Counted from the stretch's first letter, positions 39,588-49,734 are shown. The stretch is 64,000 nt of DNA from Epithemia pelagica (GCA_946965045.2 OX337234.1:2356001-2420000), one strand, 5' to 3'. Program-made: numbers and translations. Notes: generated by a model from the sequence alone, not told the origin.

Positions 39588-41984
39588 ATGGGTTGCAGTT
39601 CTTCCAAACCCAAGCCCAAGTCAATGGCGGACGAGCGGCACTTGCTAGGAGATGATGCAAACCCTAACAGTCCACGTGACATGATGAAAGCAGATCCATC
39701 AGTAACACAAGCTGCGAAGAGCATACAGAATACCCCCCAAAACAACACTCCCAAGAAATCGTACGGTGCTGGACCTGCAATGGGCCCAAATGGCAAGAAG
39801 CAACAGGGACAAACATTCAACCGTGCAAAAGACCGTGTCGATGCTATTCCAGAATCAAAAGTGATCGACACCAAAGACATTCGTCTCCGATACGCGTATT
39901 TCTCCCAACGTGGTTTTTACCCTGACGATCCATTCAAACCAAACCAAGATTCCTACTGTGTTCATGAGTCAATTTCCCAACAAAGCCAGCACGGAGGAGT
40001 GAAGATGGACTCTTTGTTCGGGGTTTTCGACGGACACGGAAAGGATGGAGATGGCTGTGCTCAGTTCGCAAGAGCAAACCTACCAGGGCAGCTAAAGGCT
40101 GCACTGGACAAAGCAAGAGCTAAGAGTGATCATCATGATCTTCAACGAGATCAAATTCAAAATGCTATTCTCCGAGCCCACGTGGAGACGAATAAAAACC
40201 TGCACAAAAACCCCCACATCGACGACTCTTTGTCGGGAACCACTGCTATCACTGCGTACTTCCATGGGCGTCGGAATCGGCTTACCATTGCAAATGTCGG
40301 TGACAGTCGAGCTGTACTGGGTCAAATGAGCGGTGGTCAAAGCGGAGGCGGGGTGCGAAAAGAAGGACCACCCAGCACCATCAAAGCTTACGCTCTTTCT
40401 CGTGACCAAACACCTTACCGAAAAGATGAACGTGTTCGTGTTCGAGCTACGGGTGCACGGATTTTGTCGCTCGACCAGCTTGAAGGATTGGAACCGATCA
40501 ATGAGGATCCTTCGGAAAACGAGGACGATTTGGAGCTCGGTGAAGAACTCGATGAGGGAGGAGATCCACCGCGAGTGTGGGCCCCGAATGGCGACTACCC
40601 AGGAACTGCTTTCACCCGTTCAATTGGTGACGCAATGGCTGAAGATCTAGGAGTATTCGCTGAACCCGAAATGCTTTCAAGAGAGATAACTCCAGATGAC
40701 AAGATCATTGTCCTCGCCAGTGATGGGGTCTTTGAGTTTTTGACCAATCAATCCGTCATTGATATCTGTGCCAAGTTTGGCGATCCGCTGGAAGCTTGTC
40801 GCGCCGTTGTTGCCGAGGCATATGAACTTTGGCTCCAGTATGAACTTCGAACAGACGACATTACTATCATTGTAATTTTTATCGATGACGTGAAGTTTGA
40901 TAACAGTACTCGACGACAGTCAGTGACTGGTTCTCTGCCAGCTGGTCGCCAGGATCTGGTATCTGCGGCACAAAAGGCCAAAGCAGAGCACTTGGCGGCT
41001 AAGGCAGACAGCGATGACGTGGAGACCGACGATGAGGAAATGGAGAACGTAACGCTGACCACAGAGGGCTTGCGCCCAGTCAGGAAGAATGTTTCGAAGG
41101 AGAAGTCAAAAGAAATTGCCAAGCTGAGGGCTCTCGGAAATTCATCTCATCACGAAGAAGAGAACTTTGATCTGTCCGCACTAGCAACACCCAAGACAGC
41201 AGAAGAAAAGAGAAGCATCGAAGAAGCGATCAAAGCTTCTGTCATGTTCCGAAACATCAACGATGAGCAGAGACAGATGATCTACTCATGTATGGAGTCC
41301 GTCAAAGTTAAGAAGGGCACATGGGTTATCCGCCAGGGGACTGTCGGAGACCGCTTCTATATCATCGACGAAGGCCAGTTTGAAGTCAGGATCCTTCCCG
41401 ATGGTATGGAGGACGAAACTGGTGAAGGTGGAAATATCATCCATGTGTACGAGGGATCTCGAGCGAAACGAATCCATCCCGCCTTTGGAGAACTGGCTCT
41501 AATGTACTCCGCCCCACGATCAGCCTCAATTGTGGCGAAATCGGACGGTCACCTGTGGGCTTTGCATCGAGCGGCGTTCCGTCAAGTTCTTATCCAAGCA
41601 CAAGATCATAGAAAAGAACTGAAGACGGCACTAGCAAGAATCCCTCGTTTCAAATCACTTGACTCGGACGGTATCAATAAGCTTGCCGCGATCATGGATG
41701 AAGTGACTTTCGGTCGGGGTGAAAACATTATTGAACAGGGACATTCCGCCAAATCTCTGTTTGTCATCAAAACCGGGTCATGCTATACCATCCAAATGTT
41801 ACAGAGTGAAACAAGACGTGGTACAATGAAAGCTGGGAGCTACTTTGGTGATGAAGTATTCAATGCGAAGGGCAATTACTCCAAAACTGTCGTTAGTTTA
41901 CAAACGACAACATGCTGGCAACTCGAGAAGGAAGTGGTGACGCAGACTCTCGGGCCCCTCTTGAAAGCTGCGGGTGCAAAATGA
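39588..41984 (+). CDS. PP2C protein phosphatase fused to two cyclic-nucleotide-binding domains
   Basis: A 798-residue protein. It begins MGCSSSKPKPKS, a classic N-myristoylation plus palmitoylation signal, so membrane attachment is likely. Residues about 100-460 are a PP2C Ser/Thr phosphatase with metal-binding FDGHGKDGDG, SGTTAITAYF, ANVGDSRAVLG, FTRSIGD, LASDGVFEFL and DDITIIVIF. After a linker come two cyclic-nucleotide-binding domains. The first has an intact phosphate-binding cassette (FGELALMYSAPRSASI, about 632-647) with Glu and Arg that bind cAMP/cGMP. The second (GSYFGDEVFNAKGNYSKTVVS region) lacks the Arg and is probably degenerate. Plants have PP2C-CNBD-kinase fusions; here the protein stops without a kinase. 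A cyclic-nucleotide-controlled phosphatase is inferred. The start at 39588 is the first ATG in frame. Confidence 0.92.
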   Translation: MGCSSSKPKPKSMADERHLLGDDANPNSPRDMMKADPSVTQAAKSIQNTPQNNTPKKSYGAGPAMGPNGKKQQGQTFNRAKDRVDAIPESKVIDTKDIRLRYAYFSQRGFYPDDPFKPNQDSYCVHESISQQSQHGGVKMDSLFGVFDGHGKDGDGCAQFARANLPGQLKAALDKARAKSDHHDLQRDQIQNAILRAHVETNKNLHKNPHIDDSLSGTTAITAYFHGRRNRLTIANVGDSRAVLGQMSGGQSGGGVRKEGPPSTIKAYALSRDQTPYRKDERVRVRATGARILSLDQLEGLEPINEDPSENEDDLELGEELDEGGDPPRVWAPNGDYPGTAFTRSIGDAMAEDLGVFAEPEMLSREITPDDKIIVLASDGVFEFLTNQSVIDICAKFGDPLEACRAVVAEAYELWLQYELRTDDITIIVIFIDDVKFDNSTRRQSVTGSLPAGRQDLVSAAQKAKAEHLAAKADSDDVETDDEEMENVTLTTEGLRPVRKNVSKEKSKEIAKLRALGNSSHHEEENFDLSALATPKTAEEKRSIEEAIKASVMFRNINDEQRQMIYSCMESVKVKKGTWVIRQGTVGDRFYIIDEGQFEVRILPDGMEDETGEGGNIIHVYEGSRAKRIHPAFGELALMYSAPRSASIVAKSDGHLWALHRAAFRQVLIQAQDHRKELKTALARIPRFKSLDSDGINKLAAIMDEVTFGRGENIIEQGHSAKSLFVIKTGSCYTIQMLQSETRRGTMKAGSYFGDEVFNAKGNYSKTVVSLQTTTCWQLEKEVVTQTLGPLLKAAGAK

Positions 41985-42293
41985 TGAGTTTGTATCCAGA
42001 ACTAAAATGGTTTCGCAATTTACCGGTAGGCAGGAAGCAAGGAGGGATCGCCCCCATGTGCTGCGTCGGTGTAGAACCGTCGTGTAGTGTAAAGAGCGGT
42101 GTTCAGTCTTCATCCCTGTGCGTGTGTTTACTTCAATGTGTCTGTTTAATATACCTTCATTCGCAATGTTTCAATCCTTTTCTTCAAATACGGTTGCCCA
42201 AATATAGCTTAGTGCCCTGGAGTGTCACGTTCGAAGTCCGAAAGGTAGTCTCCACAGAGATCAGGGGTTGCCGAAAATGGGACGGCGACATCG
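41985..42293. other. Spacer between PP2C gene and retrotransposon
   Basis: 309 bp of presumed 3' untranslated sequence. It ends in ATCG (42290-42293), which is repeated directly after the retrotransposon at 49372. Confidence 0.6.
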
Positions 42294-42467
42294 TGAATAA
42301 ATCCCGCCAACAGGTCGCATATTGGCGGATACATGGTCGCATATTGGCGAATATGCATCGCCTACATATGCTGCTACGCATCTAGTTTTCTAGTCATAAT
42401 TTTGGTCTAGCCACTTGTTGTACGCCGTATACACCGTGTTGTAGCGTGTAGTGGCAGGATTTATACA
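42294..42467 (+). repeat. 5' long terminal repeat
   Basis: 174 bp, TG...CA ends. It contains two direct copies of GTCGCATATTGGCG within its first 70 bases. Confidence 0.95.
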
Positions 42468-42489
42468 GTTTATCAGACTCAACTCGCAG

Positions 42490-42566
42490 AGCCGCAGTGG
42501 TTTAGCTGGTAAACGTTTCCTGTTGGCTCGTGGTGCCAGGGGTTCGAATCCCCTCAGACTCAGCTT
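42490..42566 (+). other. tRNA-like segment in the retrotransposon leader
   Basis: Just inside the 5' LTR the sequence has a D-arm-like hairpin (GTTT, loop AGCTGGTA, AAAC) and, about 35 nt on, a perfect T-arm (AGGGG, loop TTCGAAT, CCCCT) with a consensus B box GGTTCGAATCC. A normal anticodon arm and a paired acceptor stem cannot be formed, so it is not a functional tRNA by eye. It could be a decayed tRNA, an internal pol III-like promoter, or a priming-related structure. Confidence 0.4.
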
Positions 42567-43247
42567 TAAGTTAAGACTCCCAATTTCTGGGGGCCGCCAT
42601 ATTTGGGGTGTATGGTACAAGACGTTTCCCCGCTGGTTAAAAGTGCATGTTCTTCTTAAGGGTGGCAGATTGACCCCGGTCTTCGGGCTAGAAGGGGTTC
42701 ACCGCCTTGCACATACGCTATATGCCAATGCACGGGGGAACTAAAATTTTTTTATCTAACTCACCAACTATGCTAGCTAAGCTATGCATCCTGTGAAACT
42801 CCTTGGAGTCTTGCTCTCTGCCTTTTGCCCGTACTGGCAGCGGCTGATCACCGCTTGGGAGTGTTCGCGCTAAGCTACTCGTCACGGTATGCTTGCGGCA
42901 CTACTTATAGTTCACACTCGTGATGTGTGACCCATGGCACTCTCCCACGTGACGGGGAGCACTCGCTTAAGTGAGCGATTGTTTCGGTAATCTTTTCTCC
43001 ATACATGAAAATATAGATACCTCCTTTTGCACTGTGCCGACGCACACGTCCTAAGTATTTGTTCTCTGCCGACTGCAGCGCAAACGCAAGTCGACACTAC
43101 TTGTGCACCTTAATTCCAGGTAGAATCGCGAAATCTACGATCTGCATCACCTTTTGGCAATGCCTCCACACTTCTGTGTTTTTTGCCTGTGTTTTGCTCT
43201 GAACCTCTCCTGCTTCTGGCTCTCTTGCTTTCCTTTTGCCTTCCACC

Positions 43248-44786
43248 ATGTCTTCATCCACTGCCCCTGAAAATCCCAAGGAAGATTTCAAGGCTGCCGT
43301 TAAACGCTGTGGATACAATGATGCCACCGTGACCTACATCATTGAGCAGGGTTTTGATGATGCTCAATCGTTCATGACTGTTGCGGTCCATCAAGTGCCG
43401 TCGATGTTGAAGATGATGGCGAAGACCCCTCCAGAGAACGGGGCCTTTCCCTTCAGTGCCAACCTGCAGCTCCACGGCTTCCGAATGTGGCTCGAATACC
43501 GTTCGTCTCGTGGTCAGGCTCTTAAAGTCTCACTTTTCTCTGATCCGCCCCTGATCAAGAAATGGACCAAACGTACCCAGGAACTGTTTGCACTCAACAA
43601 GGAAGTTGCCTCTGATGAACTGACCCCACCGAAAGAGTTGACTTCGTTTACTCAGTGGGAGGTGTTTAACGATGCCTTGCTCACGTTCCTCGCACAGCAT
43701 CGCAATCCCACAACGGGTGTCCCTTTGACATATGTCCTTCGTGAAACTAAGCCTGTTGGTTCTGAAGCAAGGAATGCTGCCTACGATACTATCGATGACG
43801 ATTTGATTGCTACTACTATCCTGCAAGGTGATCAGTATGCCCTTGACAATCAACGCGTCTTCACACTGATGAAACCTTTTCTTGTTGGCGGACCTGGCCT
43901 GACGTTCATCAAGCCCCACCAAAAGAAGAAGGACGGCCGTGAGGCGTATCTTGCGTTGACTCGCCAAGCTACTGGCACAGCAGCTGTCACCATCCGCAAG
44001 AAAGAAGCATACGCTGCTATTGCCGACGCAAAGTTTACAGGCCGCGGTCGTTTCTCGTATCAACAATATGTTCACCGCCATCAGAAAGCTCATAATACGT
44101 TGGCTGAACTTGATGAACCCGTTGCTGAAACCAAAAAGGTAACCGATTTCCTCAAAGGTATATCGGATCCCTCTTTGGCGGCGGGAAAGACGGTCGTCAA
44201 CGGTGACGCAGCAAAGCTTTCTGATTTTGAAGCGTGCCAGCAGTATTTTGGCACGTTAATTGCTGCATCCCGTACCGACAAGACCAATGACGAGAATCGA
44301 AAGATTGCTGGTGTGGGTACGACTAAGACTAGTGGAAAGAAGAATGGTCGTAACAAGCAGAATAAGAAGAAGACACGTCATTACAGTTTGGATGAATGGC
44401 GCAAGCTCTCTGATGAAGAGAAGGCCGAAATCCTCCGCGCCCGTAAAGAACAGAAAGACGCTAATGGAAAGCGCAAGGCCGGAGCCGTGCGAACTGAAGA
44501 TGAAAATGGCTCTCGCAAGTTGTGTAAAACTGAAACTCCAAAGTCTGATGACATGAAATTGGAGACCACTGACCTGGATGGCGACGACGCGCCGAACCAT
44601 TCCGAGCCTGATCCTCCTGTTGCTGATGAGCCGACTGTTCCCAAAACCTCAGCCGGAAACAGTTTCGGACGCTTTGCCCATAGTAAAAAAGGATCTACAA
44701 AGCCGCACAACCCTGATGAAACCAAGGAGCCTACAACTGCCGTTGCGAAAGCTGCCCTTGCTGATAAGGCCACAAAGCAGACCTGA
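43248..44786 (+). CDS. Retrotransposon Gag protein
   Basis: A 512-residue Gag from ATG 43248 (CCACCATGTC). The middle part is helical capsid-like; the C-terminal third is strongly basic (KKNGRNKQNKKKTRHY) and then acidic/disordered. I see no CCHC zinc knuckle, so nucleic-acid binding would rely on the basic stretch. The frame ends at TGA 44784-44786, and pol continues in the same frame straight after it. Copy number, expression and particle formation cannot be judged from the sequence. Confidence 0.88.
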   Translation: MSSSTAPENPKEDFKAAVKRCGYNDATVTYIIEQGFDDAQSFMTVAVHQVPSMLKMMAKTPPENGAFPFSANLQLHGFRMWLEYRSSRGQALKVSLFSDPPLIKKWTKRTQELFALNKEVASDELTPPKELTSFTQWEVFNDALLTFLAQHRNPTTGVPLTYVLRETKPVGSEARNAAYDTIDDDLIATTILQGDQYALDNQRVFTLMKPFLVGGPGLTFIKPHQKKKDGREAYLALTRQATGTAAVTIRKKEAYAAIADAKFTGRGRFSYQQYVHRHQKAHNTLAELDEPVAETKKVTDFLKGISDPSLAAGKTVVNGDAAKLSDFEACQQYFGTLIAASRTDKTNDENRKIAGVGTTKTSGKKNGRNKQNKKKTRHYSLDEWRKLSDEEKAEILRARKEQKDANGKRKAGAVRTEDENGSRKLCKTETPKSDDMKLETTDLDGDDAPNHSEPDPPVADEPTVPKTSAGNSFGRFAHSKKGSTKPHNPDETKEPTTAVAKAALADKATKQT

Positions 44787-47700
44787 GGCTGTGTGCCCAG
44801 TGATGAAATTGATAAAACGAATCTTATCCGTCCACATTTCTCACTTGTAGGCACCCCTACCTTCAGCTTAGCCTTTGCACACCGTTTATGTGCTGCCGTA
44901 TCACAGTCCCATACCACTGATCCGATTGATCTGACATGTGAAATGGACTCGCATGCTGACACTTGTTGTGTTGGTCGCAACTTTGTGAAATTCAGGGAAC
45001 CTGACCGTTACATCACTGTTTCCCCATTCTCAGAGGAATATAAACCCCTCAAGCGTATCCCCGTCACCACCACCGCCACTGTCTGGACTGATGCCCACAA
45101 CAAAAGTTATCTATTGCTGTTTCACGAGTCGTTATTCTTCGGGGACCGATTGTCCCAATCATTGATTTGTCCCAATCAACTGCGTTCAAACGGCCTCATT
45201 GTCCATGATGTGCCGCGTCAGTTTGACCCTTACAGCACACACAGCATTCGTATTCCCGATGCTGACCTGACCATTCCTCTAGAAATGTCCGGTGTTATCT
45301 CTGGCTTCGCGACTACGAAGCCAACCCCGGAGGAGCTCGAGTCGCTCCCACGGATCGTCATGACTGCTGATTCGGTGTGGCACCCTCATTCGTCCACCTT
45401 TGCTGCCGCGGAGGAGAAAGCCAATGCATCCAATGCATCTGCTGTCCGCCAAGTTGATCCGAATTCGATTGCCGCATCCTGTGTCCCGCGATTGGTTGCT
45501 GCCGTCCGATCATACGACGAAACCTATGGCTATTGCATGGAACTTGAGAATGACGAGGATGAACTATGCAACCGCTTAGTTGCTGCCGTTCGAGTGTCCC
45601 ATCCACCAAGTGCCGAGGACACTGTCGACATTGAGGACCTTGATCCCGATGAATACTTTCTCAAAGCCGTTAAGTCTGCTTCGTCACGACCAACGAAAGC
45701 CGTAAAAGTCTTGCCATCTTCTTCTAAGACTGTACTTGATCCCCAGACCTTGTCTTCTCGATGGAATGTCGGCCTTACTAAGGCCAAGAAGACTTTACAA
45801 GTGACAACCCAGGCTGGGGTCCGAAATGTCCTTGTCCCATCCGAACGCAAGGTCCGAAAGAAAGCTCCATGGCTCAAATTCCCGAATGTCAAGGGACGAT
45901 GGTTTTGCGACGAGATGTTCTCCAAGTGCCCATCGCTTGATCTTCACACGGGTGCTTCCGTATTTACTGATGGAAAGGGCTATGATTTTGTCTATCCCTG
46001 GAAATCAAAGAAGCAACACCCTGAAGGTCTGATGTCCCTTATCCAGAATGTCGGAATTCCTCAGACGTTAATTTCTGATGGTGCGCAAGAGCTATTTCAT
46101 GGACGTTCTCGTGAGATCTGTAATGAGTACCGTATCAAACAAGAAGTGACCGTCCCATACAGTCAATGGCAGAATGCCGCGGAAGCGAGCATCCGTGAGT
46201 TGAAGAAAGGTGTTATTAGGAAGTTACGTCAAACTGGTGCACCACGACGCACATGGTCCTATGCGCTGAAGTGGGTTGCCTCTGTCCGCCAGTTAACTGC
46301 CTCTGATATCCCTGAACTTAATGGACGAACGCCATTTGAACACGTTCTTGGATCGACACCTGACATCTCTCCCATGGCTTTGTTTGATTTCTATCAACCT
46401 GTATACTATTATACGCCGTCGCATGACTTCCCTCATGAGCGTAAATGTATTGGGCGCTGGCTTGGTCTTGCCGATGACTGTATTGATGACATGGCTTTCA
46501 ACGTCTTGACAGAGAAAGGTCGAGTTATTGTCCGAAAAGATGTGTGGGCAATCCCTGACGACGATATGAAAAATCCCACAATCCGTCAACAAATGGAAGT
46601 CTATGATGGTCTTATCAAGACTCTCCTCGTGGATACATCGCCGTCCTCCGATGAAGACGCCGCCAACGTTTCCCCTGATCCACCCGATGATTTCTTTGGA
46701 GAAGACGAAAGCGAATCTCTCTTTCCTGCTGCTCTTGACTCCGATACACCTCTCCCTGATGCTGACGACTACACTCCGGAGGAGTTAGACGAATATCTCA
46801 CAGCCGAAGTCATGCTGCCGCATGGCGGGGACCAGGCCAGAGCCAAGATCATAGGCCGCTCCAAAGATGAACATGGCCGACCAATTGGCAAACGTGATCC
46901 AAATCCAATCTTAGACACACGTTTCTATGACGTGCTGTATCCCGATGGATCGACCGAATCTCTTGCTGCCAATCTCATTGCCGAGAACCTTTACTCTCAA
47001 GTCGACACTGAGGGCAACTCCTATGCCATTGTAAAGGATATCATTGGACATTGCAAAACCAAGGACGCTGTCCTCCGAACGGATCCGGACTGGTTGAATG
47101 GCCGTAAACGCCATACAACCGTTGGTTGGGAACATGAGTGTGAACTCTCCGATGGTTCTACTGTTTGGATCCCTCTCAAAGATCTCAAAAACGATTCGCC
47201 TGTACAACTAGCCGAATATGCTGTTGCGGCGGGGCTTGCCAAAGAACCGGCCTATGCCTGGTGGGTTCCACATACGTTACGCAAACGTGGTGTGATTCTT
47301 GCGAAAGTAAAATCTCGCTATTGGAAACGTACCCACAAATATGGTATTGAACTGCCCAAAACCGTTCAAGAAGCTCTTGAGATTGATCGTCGAACGGGGA
47401 CTGATTTCTGGCGGAAAGCCATCGAAAAGGAGATGAAAAATGTTCGCATTGCCTTTGAATTCCGTGATGATGACAAAGTACCAATTGGATACAAACATAT
47501 CCCATGTCATATGGTCTTTGATATCAAGTCTGATCTTCGCCGTAAAGCCCGACTGGTTGCCGGTGGGCATAAGACTGATCCACCGAAGGAATCCACGTAC
47601 TCCAGTGTTGTATCCCGTGATAGCGTACGAATTGCATTCACTATCGCTGCCCTTAATGGCCTGGACGTGTTGGCCGGGGACGTACAAAATGCATACCTCA

Positions 47701-49043
47701 ATGCACCAACAAAAGAGCGAACTTATATTACGGCGGGACTAGAATTTGGTCCCGAAAACGTTGGCCGACCTGCACTGATTGTTCGTGCTCTGTATGGTTT
47801 GAAGAGTTCTGCTGCTCGTTGGCGTGATCACATTGCCGCAACACTTCGTGAAATGAAGTTCAACAGTTGCTTGGCTGACCCTGATGTCTGGCTTCGACCT
47901 CAAGTCCGACCATCTGATGGGTTCCAATACTATGAGTATGTACTTGTCTACATAGACGACATACTCTGTGTCAGTCATGATCCGCGATCGATCATGAATG
48001 ATCTGGAAAAACGGTATACCATCAAACCCGAGAGTATTAAAGACCCAGACGAATACTTGGGATCTGAGATTCGACACTATACCATACCAGATACTGACGA
48101 TCCTGAGAACAAACCCCGATGGGCCATGTCCTCCGACAAATATGTTAAACGTGCCATATCTGAAATTGAGACCGAACTGTCTAAAGTTGGCCAAAAGCTA
48201 CAGACACGAGTCTCAACTCCGCTTGCCACTGGGTATCGTCCTGAGATCGACTCATCTCCTGAACTGGACCCCCGACGTGCAAATTACTATCAGGGACTAA
48301 TTGGTATCCTTCGTTGGGTTGTGGAACTTGGTCGTATCGATATCATTGTTGCCGTATCACAACTGTCCCGATATCTAGCCATGCCACGTGAAGGACACCT
48401 CGAACAAGCCTTGCACATTTTTGCATACCTAAAAGCGCATGGACGTTCCACCCTAGTGTTCGACGACACAACTCCGACCTTCGACGAGGATCGTTTCTTC
48501 CAGGCAGACTGGTCTGAATACTACCCTGATGCTAGTGACCCTTTGCCGCCCAATATGCCACCACCTCGTGGACGGGCTGTTACCACAACTTGTTTTGTTG
48601 ATGCCGATCACGCTGGTTGTCTTGCTACGCGTCGTTCACAAACTGGTATTCTTATGTTCTTACAACGAGCACCTATCTTGTGGTATTCCAAACGACAGAG
48701 TACTGTTGAGACATCAACATTTGGCTCCGAATTTGTCGCAATGAAGACTGCCATCGAACAGATAGAGGGTTTCCGTTACAAGTTGAGAATGATGGGCATT
48801 CCACTTGATGGCGAAACCAATGTGTTCTGTGATAATGAATCTGTGTTCAAGAGTGCAACCATGCCTGAAGTCACTCTGAAGAAGAAACACAATGCGATTG
48901 CTTACCATCGCACACGTGAGGCACAAGCCGCCAACATCGTGCGTATCGCCTGGGAAGAAGGTGAAACCAATCTTGCGGACCTGCTGACAAAATCGTTACC
49001 AGGACCCCGATTGCGTTTTCTAGCACAACGTGTTTTGTGGTGA
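44787..49043 (+). CDS. Retrotransposon Pol polyprotein (protease, integrase, reverse transcriptase, RNase H)
   Basis: About 1,418 codons in the same frame as gag, beginning immediately after the gag stop and with no ATG at its start. The protease motif is MDSHADTCC. The integrase has Asp residues in VFTDGKGYD and ISDGAQE with Glu about 35 residues later (NAAEAS). The reverse transcriptase shows DVQNAYLNAP and YVLVYIDDILCVSHD. RNase H shows VDADHAGCLATRRSQTG, STFGSEFVAMK and the closing NLADLLTK. No internal stop or shift was found, so the copy looks coding-competent. Expression would need read-through of TGA 44784-44786, or another mechanism. Confidence 0.95.
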   Translation, partial: GCVPSDEIDKTNLIRPHFSLVGTPTFSLAFAHRLCAAVSQSHTTDPIDLTCEMDSHADTCCVGRNFVKFREPDRYITVSPFSEEYKPLKRIPVTTTATVWTDAHNKSYLLLFHESLFFGDRLSQSLICPNQLRSNGLIVHDVPRQFDPYSTHSIRIPDADLTIPLEMSGVISGFATTKPTPEELESLPRIVMTADSVWHPHSSTFAAAEEKANASNASAVRQVDPNSIAASCVPRLVAAVRSYDETYGYCMELENDEDELCNRLVAAVRVSHPPSAEDTVDIEDLDPDEYFLKAVKSASSRPTKAVKVLPSSSKTVLDPQTLSSRWNVGLTKAKKTLQVTTQAGVRNVLVPSERKVRKKAPWLKFPNVKGRWFCDEMFSKCPSLDLHTGASVFTDGKGYDFVYPWKSKKQHPEGLMSLIQNVGIPQTLISDGAQELFHGRSREICNEYRIKQEVTVPYSQWQNAAEASIRELKKGVIRKLRQTGAPRRTWSYALKWVASVRQLTASDIPELNGRTPFEHVLGSTPDISPMALFDFYQPVYYYTPSHDFPHERKCIGRWLGLADDCIDDMAFNVLTEKGRVIVRKDVWAIPDDDMKNPTIRQQMEVYDGLIKTLLVDTSPSSDEDAANVSPDPPDDFFGEDESESLFPAALDSDTPLPDADDYTPEELDEYLTAEVMLPHGGDQARAKIIGRSKDEHGRPIGKRDPNPILDTRFYDVLYPDGSTESLAANLIAENLYSQVDTEGNSYAIVKDIIGHCKTKDAVLRTDPDWLNGRKRHTTVGWEHECELSDGSTVWIPLKDLKNDSPVQLAEYAVAAGLAKEPAYAWWVPHTLRKRGVILAKVKSRYWKRTHKYGIELPKTVQEALEIDRRTGTDFWRKAIEKEMKNVRIAFEFRDDDKVPIGYKHIPCHMVFDIKSDLRRKARLVAGGHKTDPPKESTYSSVVSRDSVRIAFTIAALNGLDVLAGDVQNAYLNAPTKERTYITAGLEFGPENVGRPALIVRALYGLKSSAARWRDHIAATLREMKFNSCLADPDVWLRPQVRPSDGFQYYEYVLVYIDDILCVSHDPRSIMNDLEKRYTIKPESIKDPDEYLGSEIRHYTIPDTDDPENKPRWAMSSDKYVKRAISEIETELSKVGQKLQTRVSTPLATGYRPEIDSSPELDPRRANYYQGLIGILRWVVELGRIDIIVAVSQLSRYLAMPREGHLEQALHIFAYLKAHGRSTLVFDDTTPTFDEDRFFQADWSEYYPDASDPLPPNMPPPRGRAVTTTCFVDADHAGCLATRRSQTGILMFLQRAPILWYSKRQSTVETSTFGSEFVAMKTAIEQIEGFRYKLRMMGIPLDGETNVFCDNESVFKSATMPEVTLKKKHNAIAYHRTREAQAANIVRIAWEEGETNLADLLTKSLPGPRLRFLAQRVLW

Positions 49044-49197
49044 TTACATGATCGAATTCATTGTCCTCACACCCCTCTTTTATTGTCCGAATAGACACCC
49101 CTCTTAATTGAGAAAAAATAGTCCTGATGGACCGGCCTCTGCTGAAACAAGTCGTGGGCGACCTAGTCGAAATGCTTCCGATCTAGCTCGCGGGGAC

Positions 49198-49371
49198 TGA
49201 ATAAATCCCGCCAACAGGTCGCATATTGGCGGATACATGGTCGCATATTGGCGAATATGCATCGCCTACATATGCTGCTACGCATCTAGTTTTCTAGTCA
49301 TAATTTTGGTCTAGCCACTTGTTGTACGCCGTATACACCGTGTTGTAGCGTGTAGTGGCAGGATTTATACA
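49198..49371 (+). repeat. 3' long terminal repeat
   Basis: 174 bp, matching the 5' LTR along its whole length as far as I can read; preceded by CTCGCGGGGAC. Confidence 0.95.
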
Positions 49372-49734
49372 ATCGTCTAAACATGACACGACCGACTAGG
49401 TAGAGTCCTTGGCTTCGGTTTAGGAGCAACAATAAATGATGCAGTAGTGTGTATTATGCATAGTTTTCTGGCTGTCCCGTATCCAGTCACGATTCATCCG
49501 TCTGTCGCCGACATCGGTCGCGTTTCTCTTTTGGCAACAAAACGCGAAGCCACAACCCACAACACAGCCGTTCGTTCGCACATTAATCGGCATCTGCCAG
49601 CCATCTTCTCTGGTCGTTCGTCGACATCGACATCGACATGAATTGTTCCTTCTGTCTCATAAACTGGCAAATCTAATAGAACACACATCAACACAACCCA
49701 AAGTAGTGAAGTGCGAACCTTGTCGAGGTTAATT
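49372..49734. other. Intergenic region upstream of the TcdA-like gene
   Basis: 363 bp. It holds a short (TCGACA)n run near 49620 and no supported gene. It was once continuous with the spacer ending at 42293. Confidence 0.55.

Larger units (their letters stand above)
42294..49371 (+). mobile_element. Complete Ty1/copia LTR retrotransposon (CoDi-type), 7,078 bp
   Basis: Two 174 bp direct terminal repeats (42294-42467 and 49198-49371) flank gag and pol. The repeats start TGAATAAATCC and end GGATTTATACA, giving short inverted ends. I read no difference between them, which points to a recent insertion. ATCG flanks both sides (42290-42293 and 49372-49375); it becomes ATCGT, the usual 5 bp, if the first LTR base is counted with the duplication. 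Pol order is protease, integrase, reverse transcriptase, RNase H, which defines copia. A weak purine tract (GCGGGGAC) precedes the 3' LTR. The insertion lies downstream of the PP2C gene and interrupts no recognisable coding sequence. Confidence 0.96.

Noticed and set aside
42490-42566. Functional tRNA gene
   Set aside because: T-arm and D-arm look right, but no acceptor pairing and no 5+7+5 anticodon arm at the proper place.
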